A DNA stretch of 64,000 nucleotides, taken from NCBI RefSeq assembly GCF_036324505.1, contig NC_086350.1, positions 13,128,032 through 13,192,031 of the forward strand. Reading direction: 5' to 3'. The notes under the pieces were generated by a model. The model saw only the letters and a list, made by a program, of their open reading frames with translations, searched no databases and was not told where the DNA came from. Position 1 is the stretch's first letter. Every line of letters begins with the position of its first letter. Both the position numbers and the translations under genes were made by a program. Below, one piece after another: positions 1 through 12,975 of this stretch. The stretch is from Eleginops maclovinus. Lineage: Eukaryota; Chordata; Actinopteri; Perciformes; Eleginopidae.

Positions 1-1235
1 AAAACAATTGACACTTTAAAAATGTGCAGGGCCTCTCTAAATGGGATCTGAAGGGAGTGGATCTCCATTTTCTGCTCTGCTTTTTTCCCCGTTACTACTT
101 CAGTCTCCTCCTGCCTGTGGTGTTAGCGTACTGTTTTCAGAGGAGAGCTGTGGATAAAGTGCTTTCAAAGAACTACAATTTGTTAAGGAATTTGTTCATT
201 CTAAGGACATAAAACAATTTATTTTACAACACATTTTTTTTTCAGTTTACTTGCTAAAATATTTGGATATAATAAAACATTTTACAAAATAAAAATTTGA
301 CAACAAAAAAGCAAATCTTTATTTTTAACTTCAATTTATTTTACCACCACATGTTTTTTTTATCACAATTACGGAACATCATAGTGAAGGATTAGGAAAA
401 TATAAAGAGAGCTTTATAAGCAGGAGCTACCTTGGTCTTAAACACATAGGTATAGTGGCAGGGAAGGAAGGTCTACTTCTCCTGCAGTAGAGCGTTTGAA
501 ATTTAATGAACAATCACTAGATTGAAACACACAAAGTGAAAAATTAAACAAAGACAATTAAGTTGGTTTATTTACCTTTGTTTAAAAATGTAATCAGAAA
601 TATCTCAAATATCCCAAAAGCTCCTGTAGTGTCTGTCGCTATTAGCTGGTTTGTTTCTGGGAAAATAAATAAATAAATACATGTCGCCAGAGGTGCTTCA
701 AATCAACTAATTCTTTATAACATACTACTTGTCTGTTCCTTATGATTGGCTCGGTTAAAGTTGCATCCACATTCACAAAGCCAGTGGAATAGATGCTGGA
801 AGGGGATAATATATGGACACAATTAAAATTGTAGTTATTAGCCTAATCTTGATGTAGGTGTATAACATCATATAGTTTAACTTCTTTCCTACCCTTTAAG
901 GCAATTTCCAAATCACATAAGATTGTACATTTTATCTAACTTTAATTTAAGACACGAGAACTGAAAACTATAATATATCTGAGATGTTTCTTATCTATAT
1001 GATTACACTGAGATGAAAGACTATATTAATGAATTATTTTAGACCAATTTACATCAATAAATAAACACAAAATAAATCGTAATTTCTACAGGTAATGCCA
1101 CAATCCAGTTAATGATTCTAAAGATTGTGATAAATGTTATTAAAACGTGTGCATGTTGATTCAGAGAGTGATCAAACCTGATTTTATTTTTAATGGATGA
1201 ATAAGAAGCCATGCTTTTTTTAAAGCTAAAATGAG
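1..1235. other. AT-rich non-coding stretch
   Basis: No gene is visible. The sequence is AT-rich with many homopolymer runs of A or T and a short AAAT-type tract near 663-680. The only open frame of note, 62 codons near the left edge, has no recognisable motif and is treated as chance. Confidence 0.7.
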
Positions 1236-1480
1236 CATCAGTGGGGATTAATATGCATTAATTAAATTGACTCTGTTTCCTTTAATGAGAGGGAAAGGAT
1301 TTGATGTTAAGGCTGTTGATCTCACGGAGGCTTCAATCCTCCTAATTAACCGGTATTTCTGCAACACACTAAAATAATCAATAAAAAAGATATTTCATCA
1401 CTGCTATGGATTGTACGCTCAGATATTCAGATCATTAAAACACATCACAAGCTAGCTTACCTTAGCATTATCAGAAAAGG
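1236..1480. promoter_or_regulatory. candidate conserved non-coding element
   Basis: This is an island of complex sequence inside AT-rich flanks. It holds a run of homeodomain and POU-like words: TTAATATGCATTAATTAA at 1248-1265 combines an ATGCAT core with TAATTA, and a second TAATTA lies at 1343-1348 followed by CCGG. Such clusters are typical of developmental enhancers in vertebrate gene deserts. Calling it a CNE is inference; an alignment to other fish or to human is needed. Confidence 0.35.
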
Positions 1481-4400
1481 GCTTTTCGGTTTTGGGCCGT
1501 GTCTCCTTTTTTAGTGGAATAATTAAAACGTGCCTGTTTTATCTGAGCTTTTAGTCATAGTGTGGCAGCACTCACTGTTGCATCTGTGTGTTGTGCAGAG
1601 ATAGAGTGTCTGTGCAGGGCCAGGGAGCTGACTCCAGAGATCCATCCATCTCAATCTGAGACTACAGCTGACACCTTACAAAGAGGTACAATTAATAAGG
1701 GCATTATCCAGCAGTAGGCAACAATAGAGTCCTAACGCAGAGACACCAACCTCGGGAGGCCCAGGGAGGAGAGAAAGGGAGTGTGTGTGTTTATAGGTGG
1801 GGGAAGGGCCAGCCAAAGTGCTTCAAAATGGGATGCATTACAGCCAATGTCTTCAGAACATGAATTACAATCTATTATAACTGGGCTTTATGATAGATGG
1901 TTCCAGCTGCTTTCTGTGCTAAATGGGTCACTTTTAGCAGCTCATTCTGCACACTTAAAAAAAATGCATTTTAAATCTTAAAGATCGTTCACATTTTCGC
2001 ATCACCTGAAGTGTCTTAAACTATCACATTATAGGTTTTAAATAGCTTAATAAAAGAAAAAGGGAAAGACAGACCCTCACTGATGTTTGTTTGATGACAG
2101 TCATTCAGTTTATAGAGGCATCATGAGGAGGAAATCTGAGATATCAAATACAGCATGGTGATAACGGAGCTCTCATGAAAGTGTCCTATAACTGCAGGTT
2201 GAGTGCAGCTCTATGGTTCACAGGGGAGAGGGCGGAGACACCGCTGCACTGACATTTACAGCAATCCAGGAGTTGTTTGTGGTCACTGGACTGAAGACAA
2301 ATGCTGAACCCAAAGGTCAGAGGTCGGGGCTAAATTTCATCCACTGTGGAGGTCCCTCTGTTGGAAAAGACAAACAGAGAAAGCAGCTGAGGTGTGAAGT
2401 GTTCCTGCTGTCGGGGAAATCAATCAATCACCATGTATAAACACAACCCAGACCAAGAGAATACAGAGCCGAATAAATGCTGGTAGAAAGTTGTAAAAAA
2501 AGAACAATAAACACATACAGATCAATAGAAAATGAACTGCCACGTTAAACAACAGTCTGGGAATGTATTCTTAAATAATGAAGTCTAATCACCTCTAAGT
2601 CTGTTCCAGTTTTTATACACGCAGTCAAGAGTCCTCCACAGTGATCGCTTTATATTTTCCAGCTCGTTCCGTGGGGAAAGGATGAGCTTGGTTATGGATT
2701 AACGCTCTGATCAATAGCAAGATAGGACCCGTCTCTCTAAGCTGAGGAAAATTAATTCGAAATGCAGTCAAACTCTTATCGACCCAGAGCCAGGGGTTGC
2801 TTTCATTCCAGGTAGTTGATAATCCACCAATATTGTGATGAGCGGCTAATCTCTCATTTTAAATATGACCTCCAGTGCTCATAATAAAAGTTAAGACGGG
2901 CCATCCATTTGTTGTCCATACAGCGTAGGGTCTCTAGTGGTCTGCTCTACCTCTGCTTTGAGTGCTTATCTTCACTTCTGGTTTTCAGTCAATTAAACAA
3001 CTTAGATATCTTGTGCAGTGGTTAATTCGAACATTGCCAAACCCTCACTGAACTCTGCGCTCAATTAAGAAAAATATAATTTTCCATCAATTGCTCTGTT
3101 TTACATACTGTACTTTAACGCAAAAAGCTCATCCTCCAATCAGAGGGTTCAAAATCATGATTTGACATGCCTTTAATACGAACATGTCATACAGAAACGA
3201 TAGAGAACATTTGAAAGCGTTTGTACACTTTGCAGTTGCAAAGAGCATTTTAAAACTATCATAAGAACAATGCCAAGAATTACATTAAACAACTTAAAGG
3301 TTTGCTAAATATTCAGGGTCATGAGTTTGAAAACATTTCCACCCTGAAATGAACTAGAAATCAAATCAGAGACACTTTTAATCAGCTCAAACCTAAATGT
3401 AACATCTACGTATTTGCATTATTTGCCAGAATGACATGCGAAGGTGAGCAGTTCACAAGCTATTGTAAGGTCTTAATTTGCCTCAAACATCCTTTGCGAC
3501 TTTAATTTCCTTCTATTTGCAAATTTTTAAAATGGTCCTCAAATTATGATGTGAAGACTTAAAGTGGGTCATGGTCTTGATAAATCGACCTAAAGATGTT
3601 TTATGCTAAATCTTATTTTGCATTATGTAAACTTCACAATGAATCGTCCTTTCAAATCAACCAATCAAAGGTTGTTTCTTCCTGCCACAACGCAGCTCTT
3701 ATGATGTGTTTTGGTCACCTGAAGTCAAACATTATGCACAAACCTTAAAGTGGTATAATACCATTTTAAAATCAAACGCAACACAAAGCAGGTTAATTGC
3801 TGATCAACACAGTCTGACTTTAATGAGGCCCGGTTGCCCACGGCCAACCCTAGTTCAGTCTATTCGGGACTTTCTCATGACTGCTCTGCTTTCTTTGATC
3901 TTGTTTGCTTTTTCCACTACTAGGACTGTCATTGTTGGTTTTAATTACTTTACTACTAAATGGTACAGATGAAAGATAGGTGTCTGTAATTAATAACATT
4001 TCCATAAATTTGAATCACTAACCAGTCTCATTAGCTCGTGCCTTTTGTTTTGACTGAAGTTCTCATGTCATCTTTTTCCAACTCCAACTGTACGGAATAA
4101 TATTACTTAGGGCAGGAAATCACTTGATATGCGCCATATTTTCGGATACTCAAATGTCACTGTAGGTAATTAAATGCAGCATATACTGTAGTCCTACCCC
4201 AATGATTGAGTTCAATCTTTAAAAAAAAGAGCCAATTGTTGTATTAACCCATTATAAAACTCATAAGTTTATTCAATTAGTCGTTTCAGAGGAACACAGG
4301 CATGTCGATTTTATTCAAATATGTAATCAAACTGTTGAAGAAGCCATCTTTGATCATGTGTAATCAGGATCAGGGCTGTGTGCTACATCTCTGGGCCACA

Positions 4401-5559
4401 AACTAAATGAGTTGCAATGCTGCTGGCACTATCTGGGTTGGATGGTAGTCAGTTTGGCAGAAAGAGAGCTGTGGTGCATTCATAGGACAAAAAAAAGGAC
4501 AGTTACACAGAGGGGTATTTCGAGGAGAAAACACCTGTTGTTTTGATGACTTCAAATATGTTTGCATTGGAAAGCGTGGACTCTGACTCCAATTCTTTTC
4601 AGAGATATGCTTTGAAATATTTCCAATGTATATAATCAGAAAAAACTCTTAAGGGAAAATTGAGAATACAACATACATGATTTTCACACATTTCGTCAGC
4701 AATTCAATCATATTAACAATTCATCGCATTACAGCGTAAAAAAAAAATCACTACTTAAAATGTATAAAAAAGACATCCTTCCATCAACATCCTATTTTTC
4801 TGTTTACTTACATAGTAAAAATGAAGCTATTCTCAATTATAGCAGCTCAGGTCAGACACAGGGAAGCCAGTCTTTGTTGCTTTGTGACAGAGCTCTATAA
4901 TCTTGTGAAGAACAGCCTATCATTACCAGGCTGTGTGGTAATAGACTGACATGGATGCTATGGGGAGCAATTGATTCCACACATCAATCAGTAGGGAAAC
5001 TCATCTTAACGATTGCAGAGAAGTGGCTTGTTTGTCCTCAACATCACGATAAATGCTAACATGGAAGCAGAGCACCATACCTGCGGCAGAATAAGTAGCT
5101 AGTTTCTCATCATGAGAAACTCATTAGTCTACTCCTGCTTTGTCTTCCTTCTCAAATCTTGAAGCATGCTTAATACCTGCTGATGTATCCTGATGTCCTC
5201 CTGCTCACATGAAATGGTGAAAGGTAATTGCCTCTCAACAAACACAGTGAACTCCGTTTTAAACTCAGAGCATTTAACCTGCATACTAAGAATATCTTTC
5301 AAATGATGTCTTTAGTTATTCTTGTTAATGAATGTTGTAACAAATGTTTTTTGATTGGAAAATGAAGGTATCACAAAAAAACATTCATGGTTGTGTCTCT
5401 AGAAATCGAAATTGTTTCATTTATGTGTTTAAATGTTGAATAATCCATTTTTCTGTATGGACTTCTGAAGATTCCCCTTAAAAATCACAAAGCAGCAACG
5501 TCTCTTCCATCACAATTTGTCCACCATGTCTTCATCTGTGGACATCTGTGCCAGTTTCT
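1481..5559. other. non-coding stretch, no gene seen
   Basis: About 4 kb of mixed AT-rich sequence. Open frames here (66, 75 and 88 codons) show no domain, signal peptide or repeat structure and are not supported as genes. A near-perfect palindrome sits at 5101-5121 and is listed separately. No transposon was recognised. Confidence 0.65.
5101..5121. repeat. short perfect palindrome
   Basis: AGTTTCTCAT and ATGAGAAACT form 10-bp perfect inverted arms around a single C. The core resembles a symmetrical binding site, with GAGAAAC words facing each other, more than a structural RNA. Its function is unknown. Confidence 0.7.
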
Positions 5560-6060
5560 ATAAAAGACGCAGCTGGATGCTGAGAATATACCATCTTCCA
5601 CTCTAAAAGGAAAGGGTCCCACCTGATTAAGAAGGGCAGGGGAAAGACTTTGGCAGGCCAATGGGAGAGGTCAAGGATAGAGCAGCCAGTTTCACTCCCC
5701 CACCACATCATTTTTGTATGACAGCACCACCCTAAGGTTGAAGTTCATCCAGACTTTTCATGAACAGAGCGCTTAACGTCAAACACAAGATTAAAGCGGG
5801 GGTGTCGCATCTTGGCAGGACCAAATGAAAATATCAACTGCTAAGCCCCCCTCTGAAAAGCCAGGGGACAGGTATCTAATATTAGAGAGTAAGCCTAGTT
5901 AGCAAAGGCGGCCTGCTGCTTTCCACGCTCTCAGTGCTGGTCAAAAGGCCAGGGTGGCTTTGGAATTGCTTTATTGGGGAAATATATTACAGTAGAGGCC
6001 TATAGAAATACCTTATTAAGAAGCCAGGGAAGAGATGCCCTCGTGACACTCCAAGATATT
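5560..6060. promoter_or_regulatory. candidate conserved non-coding element
   Basis: A complex, locally GC-balanced island with few homopolymers. It contains a CACCTG E-box at 5620-5625 directly followed by ATTAA. C-rich and G-rich patches around 5690-5860 stand out against the AT-rich flanks. There is no splice-bounded open frame. The call rests on composition only. Confidence 0.3.
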
Positions 6061-6607
6061 TCCATATCACTGAATAAAACACAATTTTAGATTCTGTTTT
6101 CTTTGCTTTGCAAAAGTCAAGCCAATAAAGATTTTGCATGAACAAACATTTACTGTGACGTTCAGAATTTTGACATATTAAGAAAATGTTTCATTATAAT
6201 GAAAATAATTGAAACAGCTTAATTAGAGTTAAAGTAAAAATAAATTATTATAAAATCAAACCAAGCACCCAGTGTAGATTCATTTTGGATAGAATATTAC
6301 TGTCATTTTACAAAAATATCACAACTAATACTCAGTGAAAGTGACCCTGCTTTCCTAAATTACTTTTCAATAAATTACCTATCAAAGCCCTTTGAGTCAG
6401 AGCGTGCAGTATATTTTGGATTTGGGGAAACACATTTTAGAGAGAAGCCATTTTGTAGTACACAAATGACTTGCTTTCTTCTCTAGCAGTGTAGCAACAG
6501 AAGCTGGTGCTTCAGCTCTTTAAGTGGCTTGGAAGCATAAAAGAGGCTTATCTGCCCCTCTCATTTCTTCAGTCACATAATCAGATGACCTGAGGAGATC
6601 TATCAAA
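6061..6607. other. AT-rich non-coding stretch
   Basis: AT-rich sequence leading into the tetranucleotide repeat. No gene or recognised mobile element is seen. Confidence 0.65.
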
Positions 6608-6680
<73 letters not shown>

Positions 6681-6788
6681 CATCCATCCATCTATCCATC
6701 TATCCATCTATCCATCCATCCATCCATCCATCCATCCATCCATCCATCCATCCATCCATCCATCCATCCATCCATCCATCCATCCATC
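6608..6788 (+). repeat. compound tetranucleotide microsatellite (CTAT)n-(CATC)n
   Basis: A tract of about 181 bp. Roughly 18 units of CTAT run from 6608 to about 6680, then about 30 bp alternate between TATC and CATC units, then about 20 uninterrupted CATC units run to 6788. The order suggests that a T-to-C change in one unit spread by slippage. The tract is expected to be highly length-variable between individuals. Confidence 0.97.
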
Positions 6789-9700
6789 ACATGTAGTTGT
6801 ATTACATGATAAACTTTGAAAAAGTCATCATCTCAAGTTTTATTCTGAATTTGTATATGAATTCCAAGAAACAAATTGTTTTAAATAAATACGACTGGAG
6901 GAAACTGAAACCCTTCTCACATTTAAAATAATAGGAGGCAAAGTTCATGACCTGAGTTCAGCCAACTGGGAGTGTCGACATAAATTAATACAGAACAGAT
7001 TGGACTACACACTGACTATGTGAAGATCATGGAGATAATATAAAACGTATTTCTTTTCGATCTTTTTCTGCAGTTTCACATTGCATTTTCCTTCTTATTT
7101 GTGTTTCCCTGCTTTAAATAAATAAATATGTAATCCAAACAATAAAAAGTAGAGGAATTTTAAACTAAAGCGAACAAAATCCTATTTTAAGGATATTTAG
7201 AAAAATGTCCCTCAAATCTCTCCTTCTTTTTAGTTTGACATTGTAGGTAAATAAATAGCTTAAAGATATTTTTCCATATGATCCTTGGCTATGGCTATTT
7301 TTTCCTTTAACATAGCACTATTTATAATCAGAAACTCTAGTAAGACATGAAGCTGATCTCGAAGGCTTTTCTATAATCCCCCCCCCTGGAAGTGGTCTTT
7401 ACTGGAAGGCTAGTTTGTGATGGGCTCACCACGTAGCACAATGTTGCGTTGGGATACAGCATTCAGCTTAAGCCAACTTATCAACTACATTCAAAGCACA
7501 TCCATTGAGCGATGTGGGGAGACTTTTTTTGCAGATCTATTAAAAATACTCTTATCTGTATTTAGCATATGCTGTGTATGTCAGTGCTGGCAGCTTTAGA
7601 CGGATTTACACTCAAAACACCTCAAGCTATTCTTGAGCTGAAACTGCTGATAACATTCTGAAACTTCTGCAGACATGCAGCTTTTACAAATAGATAAATT
7701 CATTCAACACACTGTTAAATCGTTTGCTTCACTTATAGCCATTTATTTTGTGCACCTCGGCTGATTTAAAAATATTTCTTGTCCTTTTTTATGCTGTGTT
7801 CCTTTTAAAAATAATTTCCACCTGCATAAAACTAAAAGGCTGATTTTCATAAGGAGTTAGATTAGTGCTCGACTGCAGAGAATGAAAAGATTTGCCCTCT
7901 ATAAATAACATCTCACAATGTTGCCACAACAAGGAAATGTGTTTCAAGATTTTAACTGTATTTATTTATTTATTTTAAAATATTGAAATAGCCATGAGAA
8001 AATTAGTTCCCTCGATATGAAACCAATGAGAGGATAAAAGATTTTTTGTTGCTAGTTAACAGGAACTTTTGGAATCCAGCAGCAAATAATGTGGAAATAA
8101 TCCACGCGTGAGGCTTTCACTGCGTTTCAGTGGGAAGTCCTTCAGAGAAACGCTGGGGCTGCAGAAAGCCTCACAGTCTTTCTTTCAGTTTTTCTTTCTT
8201 TCAGTTTTTTCTTTCTTAGCGACAGACAAGCCCTATTTATACTGCAGAGAAATAACTATTAGACTGAGGCAAGCTTGTGTTTACTTTCACTAAAATCTAA
8301 TTAAAACAAAATTAGCTGAAATGTTAAAAACACACACATGGATTTTGGGGCTTTCTTGTATGAGGAATTTTAAAGAAGATTATTTTTTTATCGAAAGAGA
8401 TGTGTGAAGAATTTATTAATTCCAGCATGATTTATTTTTGTCCTCCTTTTACAGAAAATTTGTTGATTTGCTGAAATGTTTGCCCTTCTATATTTTTTTT
8501 AAATAGCAAGCAAACCTTTATTTAACTCTGCTCTCTGGGCTGTGGAGGTTTGGCCTTTGAAGCGTTAGAGAAAGAAAACCGTTATTCATGCTGCATTCAA
8601 TGCTGAGAACTGAGACTCCAAAAACAGCAGTATCCTCTCATACCTGTTGAGAACACTTTCATCCTTAATGGGCTCATTAGCCACATTGTTAATTGAGTGC
8701 TATTCAGGCCAACATCAAAGCTAATAATAATTGTTTACTTACTTCCTTACTTCGCCAAAATAGACCCAACTGTGGCATAATGCTGCTCTCTAAGAAGGTA
8801 TATGTTTATAAAGGGACCTGTGTTTCTGAAAGGACTGAAATGCAAACCAAAAAACACTCTCACCCTGAGAAGTCTCACTTCACACTTTAAACACTCACAG
8901 CTCTGCTTGAGTTAGACACTGCACTGCAATTTGACTGAAAAAAGAAATTCACCTCAAAGTCACTTAAAATAATACAGACATTTATAAATTAGAGTTGTTT
9001 TTAATCATTCTAAAATAAATGTTCTTAAATTAAACATCTAAAAGTTTGTTACCTAATGATTCAAACAAAAATCACTATGGATTGCCTTAATGTTCTTAAT
9101 TACTGACAAATAAATGTTAAAATATAAAATATATTTTTTTAACAAAAAACCAGCAATAATAATTTAATACAGATCTAAATAAATGTATTTTTCCATGTAA
9201 AGACATACATTTTATTTCCTGAGTTCTTGTCCTGTAAGTTTTCTCCTCCCACACGCTGCTGCCACATTAGTGGATAATGGGATCCGAAAATGGAAGCTAA
9301 CTCATCGGAATTAAATTTATCAGCACATGCTCAGAGGTAATAAGCTGTCAGTTATAAAATGAAGATTTGTATTTAGATATATGATAGGAAGAAAAATGAA
9401 TAGGCAAAATAAATGAAGCTGCTTTACAACTAAATTACTTATTTGGAGCCAACAGACCACGAAGAGAATCATGATGATGACAATGATTATTGTAGATAAT
9501 ATTTTCCCCATGGAGGTGAAGATAGCAAATATGAAATAATTACGTAAGGTGGGCCCACAAAGAGTTAACAGGAAGGAGCATTCGCAGAAATGTTTTGACA
9601 GAAGGGAAGCAAACGTTGAAGCAGTATCAAACATTATAATGTAGGAAATCTAATTAGGACAGAGATGCACTGATCAAACCCAGACTTTGTAAACTGCAAT

Positions 9701-10669
9701 CTGACACATGGAGTATTATATGCAGAAATATTCTAAACCACAAACATTTCCCCTCATTTTAACATCAGGTCCTCACAGGGCTAATTATGTAAATCCTGTA
9801 AATAAAATAATTGTACATAAAGTTTAGTTTGCAGCACTTTAAATGCCATCACAACATAGTGGAGAAGCTGAAGATCTGTTTGAAACTGAACAAACCTTCA
9901 TAGCAGGATTTCTATTTTTAAAAGGGCTGAGCTGATGAAAGCTGGTCTAAGTTACACCAGAGCTTGGGGCTAAGGCAGCTGAATTTCAATTGATTAGGTA
10001 CCCATGCATGATGAAAGTTTTTTTAAATGACACCATAGTCAAAACATTTCAAAGGAAACAATCCCTGCTGTATGCCAGAATACTGCAAATGTGCCAGAAT
10101 CCACATGAGAGAATTAGATGAGAGGAAAATAAGCACAACTGGGTAAAAACAGAAGCAAATTCAAACACATACAACCTAACAATATGTGACAGCAACTGTC
10201 TTATTATTGCTTATTTTCTTCTGGTTCACCTAAAACTAATTTGTAGTTGGTGTAATATGTCATTTTGTTATTTACAAGAAACTTGACGGCTGTAAATTGT
10301 AAATCTAATTATTTATCAGTATTAATAAAACCATTTCTACAGGAAAAAGGCTTTTGGAGCACTCTGGATGAGATTTGTGTGTGTTGAGGAAATTAAAGTA
10401 ACATGAATTTTTACATTTTATTTTAAAAATGTAAATACCTGAAGTTATAAAATCAAAGTGTTCACTATTTTTGACAACTGCAAAACCTTTTTGTGTGCAA
10501 CAATGGTTTACAATTGATACAATCAGAAAGCTGCTGAAGGTTTTTCATATATATCACCTATTGAAAGAGAAAGAGATGATAGATATGTTCTTTCATCTGA
10601 CGAGGTTGGTGTAAACAAGCAAAGAAAAGTGTATTAAAAAATGCTGTGTCCATAGGGCTCATGTCAGAC
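6789..10669. other. AT-rich non-coding stretch with small simple repeats
   Basis: About 3.9 kb without a gene. It contains a C9 run at about 7379-7387, a TATTT-type tract near 7960-7976 and a CTTTC-rich tract near 8180-8217. The open frames (up to 104 codons, minus strand at 9320-9634) have no recognisable homology or domain; the 104-codon one is rich in hydrophobic residues but lies in AT-rich sequence where that is expected. Confidence 0.65.
8177..8218 (+). repeat. short CTTTC-rich tandem repeat
   Basis: The unit TCTTTCTTTCAGTTTTT is repeated about twice, followed by a third partial copy ending in TTTCTTTCTTA. It is a pyrimidine-rich minisatellite-like tract of about 40 bp. Confidence 0.7.
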
Positions 10670-11190
10670 GCCTGTCAAATCATTAAAAAGGAGAGGTACT
10701 GTTATCAAATGCTCAGGATCAGCAATAGTGGTGGCTCATCGCAGAGATGAGGTATGTCTTCCATGGGGGCAACTTGAGGGCCTTTTGTGAATTTATAGAG
10801 TGCGATAAAATCTGCTTCATATTTCTCCACGAAATCGGCTGATGAAAGCAGCCAGAGAGAGAATTACATGGCAAGAGTTTTGTCACCAGACCCATAGGCT
10901 TTATAGGCTGGGAATTGAAAAGGTAATGAGAAAAGCCATGCTGCCGGTTGGCTGTGTTTAATAAGTCATCATGCCTCTATCTATTGTTAGTCGCACAGAC
11001 CCCACCAAGATTGTGTTTTCACCATACCTAATACTCTGCAGCCAGCAGGCATTTCAATGGATATAATATATCCAGCACAGTGCAGCAGGATAGCAGCTTA
11101 TAGCACAGACACCATTACACAGAGTCGTGTGATAACAGTGAACAAAGAACAAAGTGGAAAAAATGAGACTGTTCTCCAGTTGCCTCTCTT
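10670..11190. promoter_or_regulatory. candidate conserved non-coding element
   Basis: Complex non-repetitive sequence with balanced composition and several ATAAA and TAATGA words. It includes an odd 15-bp palindrome, GGATATAATATATCC, at 11059-11073. There is no coding signal on either strand. The stretch resembles vertebrate CNEs in texture, but this is not provable without alignment. Confidence 0.3.
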
Positions 11191-12689
11191 CTTGAAGTAT
11201 ATGTGATTGCAATTAAGATAGATGGCTTTACCCAAAAAAAAAAGAAGCCCATTCTGGGACATGTTAATTATGTGCAGAACTTACAAGTAAAACTGTCCTT
11301 CCCTGCACGTTGCACACTACAAGTGCTGTGTCCGTGCATGCGTGCAAACACACAGCATTCAGCATTCGACAGCAAGATAAAGGGTGGCGTAAAGCTGCCG
11401 TGCTCGGGACACAGAGGATCATACTTGGCAGATGTATTTTTCTCCTTAAAAAAAGAAATTGGTTCATCTCATAACTCATCAAACAAATTCCCGCCATCCC
11501 AATGATCCCTTTATTCTCCTCACAGATTTTCCTTCTCTGAGTAAACCCGGCACATACACACAAAAAAAAAAAAAAAAACAGCCTGAAGGAAAATTTAAAT
11601 GTGAGCTGATGATGAATGGTTGAACTGATTTTCTGGCAAGAATTAAAGCTTTGTAACGACACTTGACATGCATTTGATGAAAGGGAGAATAAAACCTTTT
11701 TAAAAAATGGAAAGGACTACTTTTTACAGTTTGTGTAATTACTGTATGACACATATAATGGGCCATATTTTCCATTTTGACAGCACAGTCCAGAGCTATC
11801 TTTTGTCTTTATGTCATTGCCTCTGGCTATGCATGAAAACAACACTAATACTTCACTCAAACGCGGACAGACTGTTTGTTGTACATTTGAGCACTTCCAT
11901 CTACTTACATGAGCAGACCTGTTTTAAGAGACAGGCTTGTCACATTCTCTGATCAACAAGAGTCAGTCAGAGGGATTTCTGAGCTGTGAGGAGTTTTTAA
12001 CATGGAAATTGGCTTTGAACCCCATCTGCACAGGTCGGCACATCGCTGGGCAAAGCTCTGCTACTGCTGACAGGGAAAATGAACCATCAATTCCTTATAA
12101 TGTGGCCTGATTATTATCCTACTTACCCCCCACAAATTCAAACTTACTGAATTTCTGCACCCTTTGAAATGAGGTAAGGCCTAATATACTGTATATATAT
12201 ATTTCTAAATGATAGTCAAATAGAAGCATCAACACAGCAATTTCAAAGTAAGTGTAACCATCAACATCCACTTTAAAAGCAGTGGTTTCACCAACACACT
12301 TCAACACATAACACAAAGACTAATATATGAAAGAAACATCATATCCTTCTGATAATGATAGTGTGAATCTGAGTGTTGAACAAATCATTTAGATACTGAA
12401 AGTGACTAATAAATAATACATCATACATAAAGAGGGATTTGACAAATAGTTGTTATTTTTGAAGTTACCTTATATGATAATAAATATCACTTTTAAGTTT
12501 AACAATAATTCCTGGTTCCATAAAATGATAAAAAAAAAAAAAGATCCTACCTGTGTAGAAATGTTGATTTCAGACCCCCAAAACAATTAAGCAAAATAAA
12601 AATAAAAACTAAAGATTATATTTTAGTCTTTAAAGAAGTGAAAGTGGACTCTGACTGTGACATGATACAAACCAGAGCAAAGTTTGAAT
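11191..12689. other. non-coding stretch
   Basis: It includes an A-rich run at about 11561-11579 and another A run near 12531-12543. Three overlapping open frames of 98-132 codons between 11203 and 11775 lie on both strands. They owe their length partly to the poly-A/poly-T run and contain no recognisable domain, so they are not called genes. Confidence 0.6.
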
Positions 12690-12975
12690 GTGTGAAGTGT
12701 GTTCAGCAACTTGGGGAAGGGATCTGTCAACGTCCAATCTGGGATGTCTTTATTAGACACGATTGGTTTTGTTCGGTTTCTTGAGTCAGTCCAGCCCGCT
12801 GGTGTCCCTTTCACCCCTAAAAGCAGCTGGGCCCTGACCCCTGCAGCACTGGCCCTCAAAGCTGAGCTCCTTTCAGCTCAGGCGTATAGGGACCCTCCCT
12901 GTTCCCTCCCACCAGCAACATCCCATTCAGCAGCAGAGATAACTTTATTCATCTTGTGCATCATTGTATCCAGTT
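12690..12975. promoter_or_regulatory. candidate conserved non-coding element
   Basis: A GC-richer island than its flanks. It contains CTGAGCT (12862-12868) and AGCTCAG (12875-12881) as a perfect 7-bp inverted repeat with 6-bp spacing. Open frames of 78-92 codons on both strands here are incidental. Regulatory function is inferred only from composition. Confidence 0.28.

Noticed and set aside
9320..9634. 104-codon hydrophobic minus-strand frame resembling a membrane protein
   Set aside because: Hydrophobic residues are expected from T-rich codons in AT-rich DNA; no start context or family motif supports it.
11203..11775. Overlapping frames of 98-132 codons on both strands
   Set aside because: They overlap each other in several frames, run through a poly-A/poly-T tract and show no motif.
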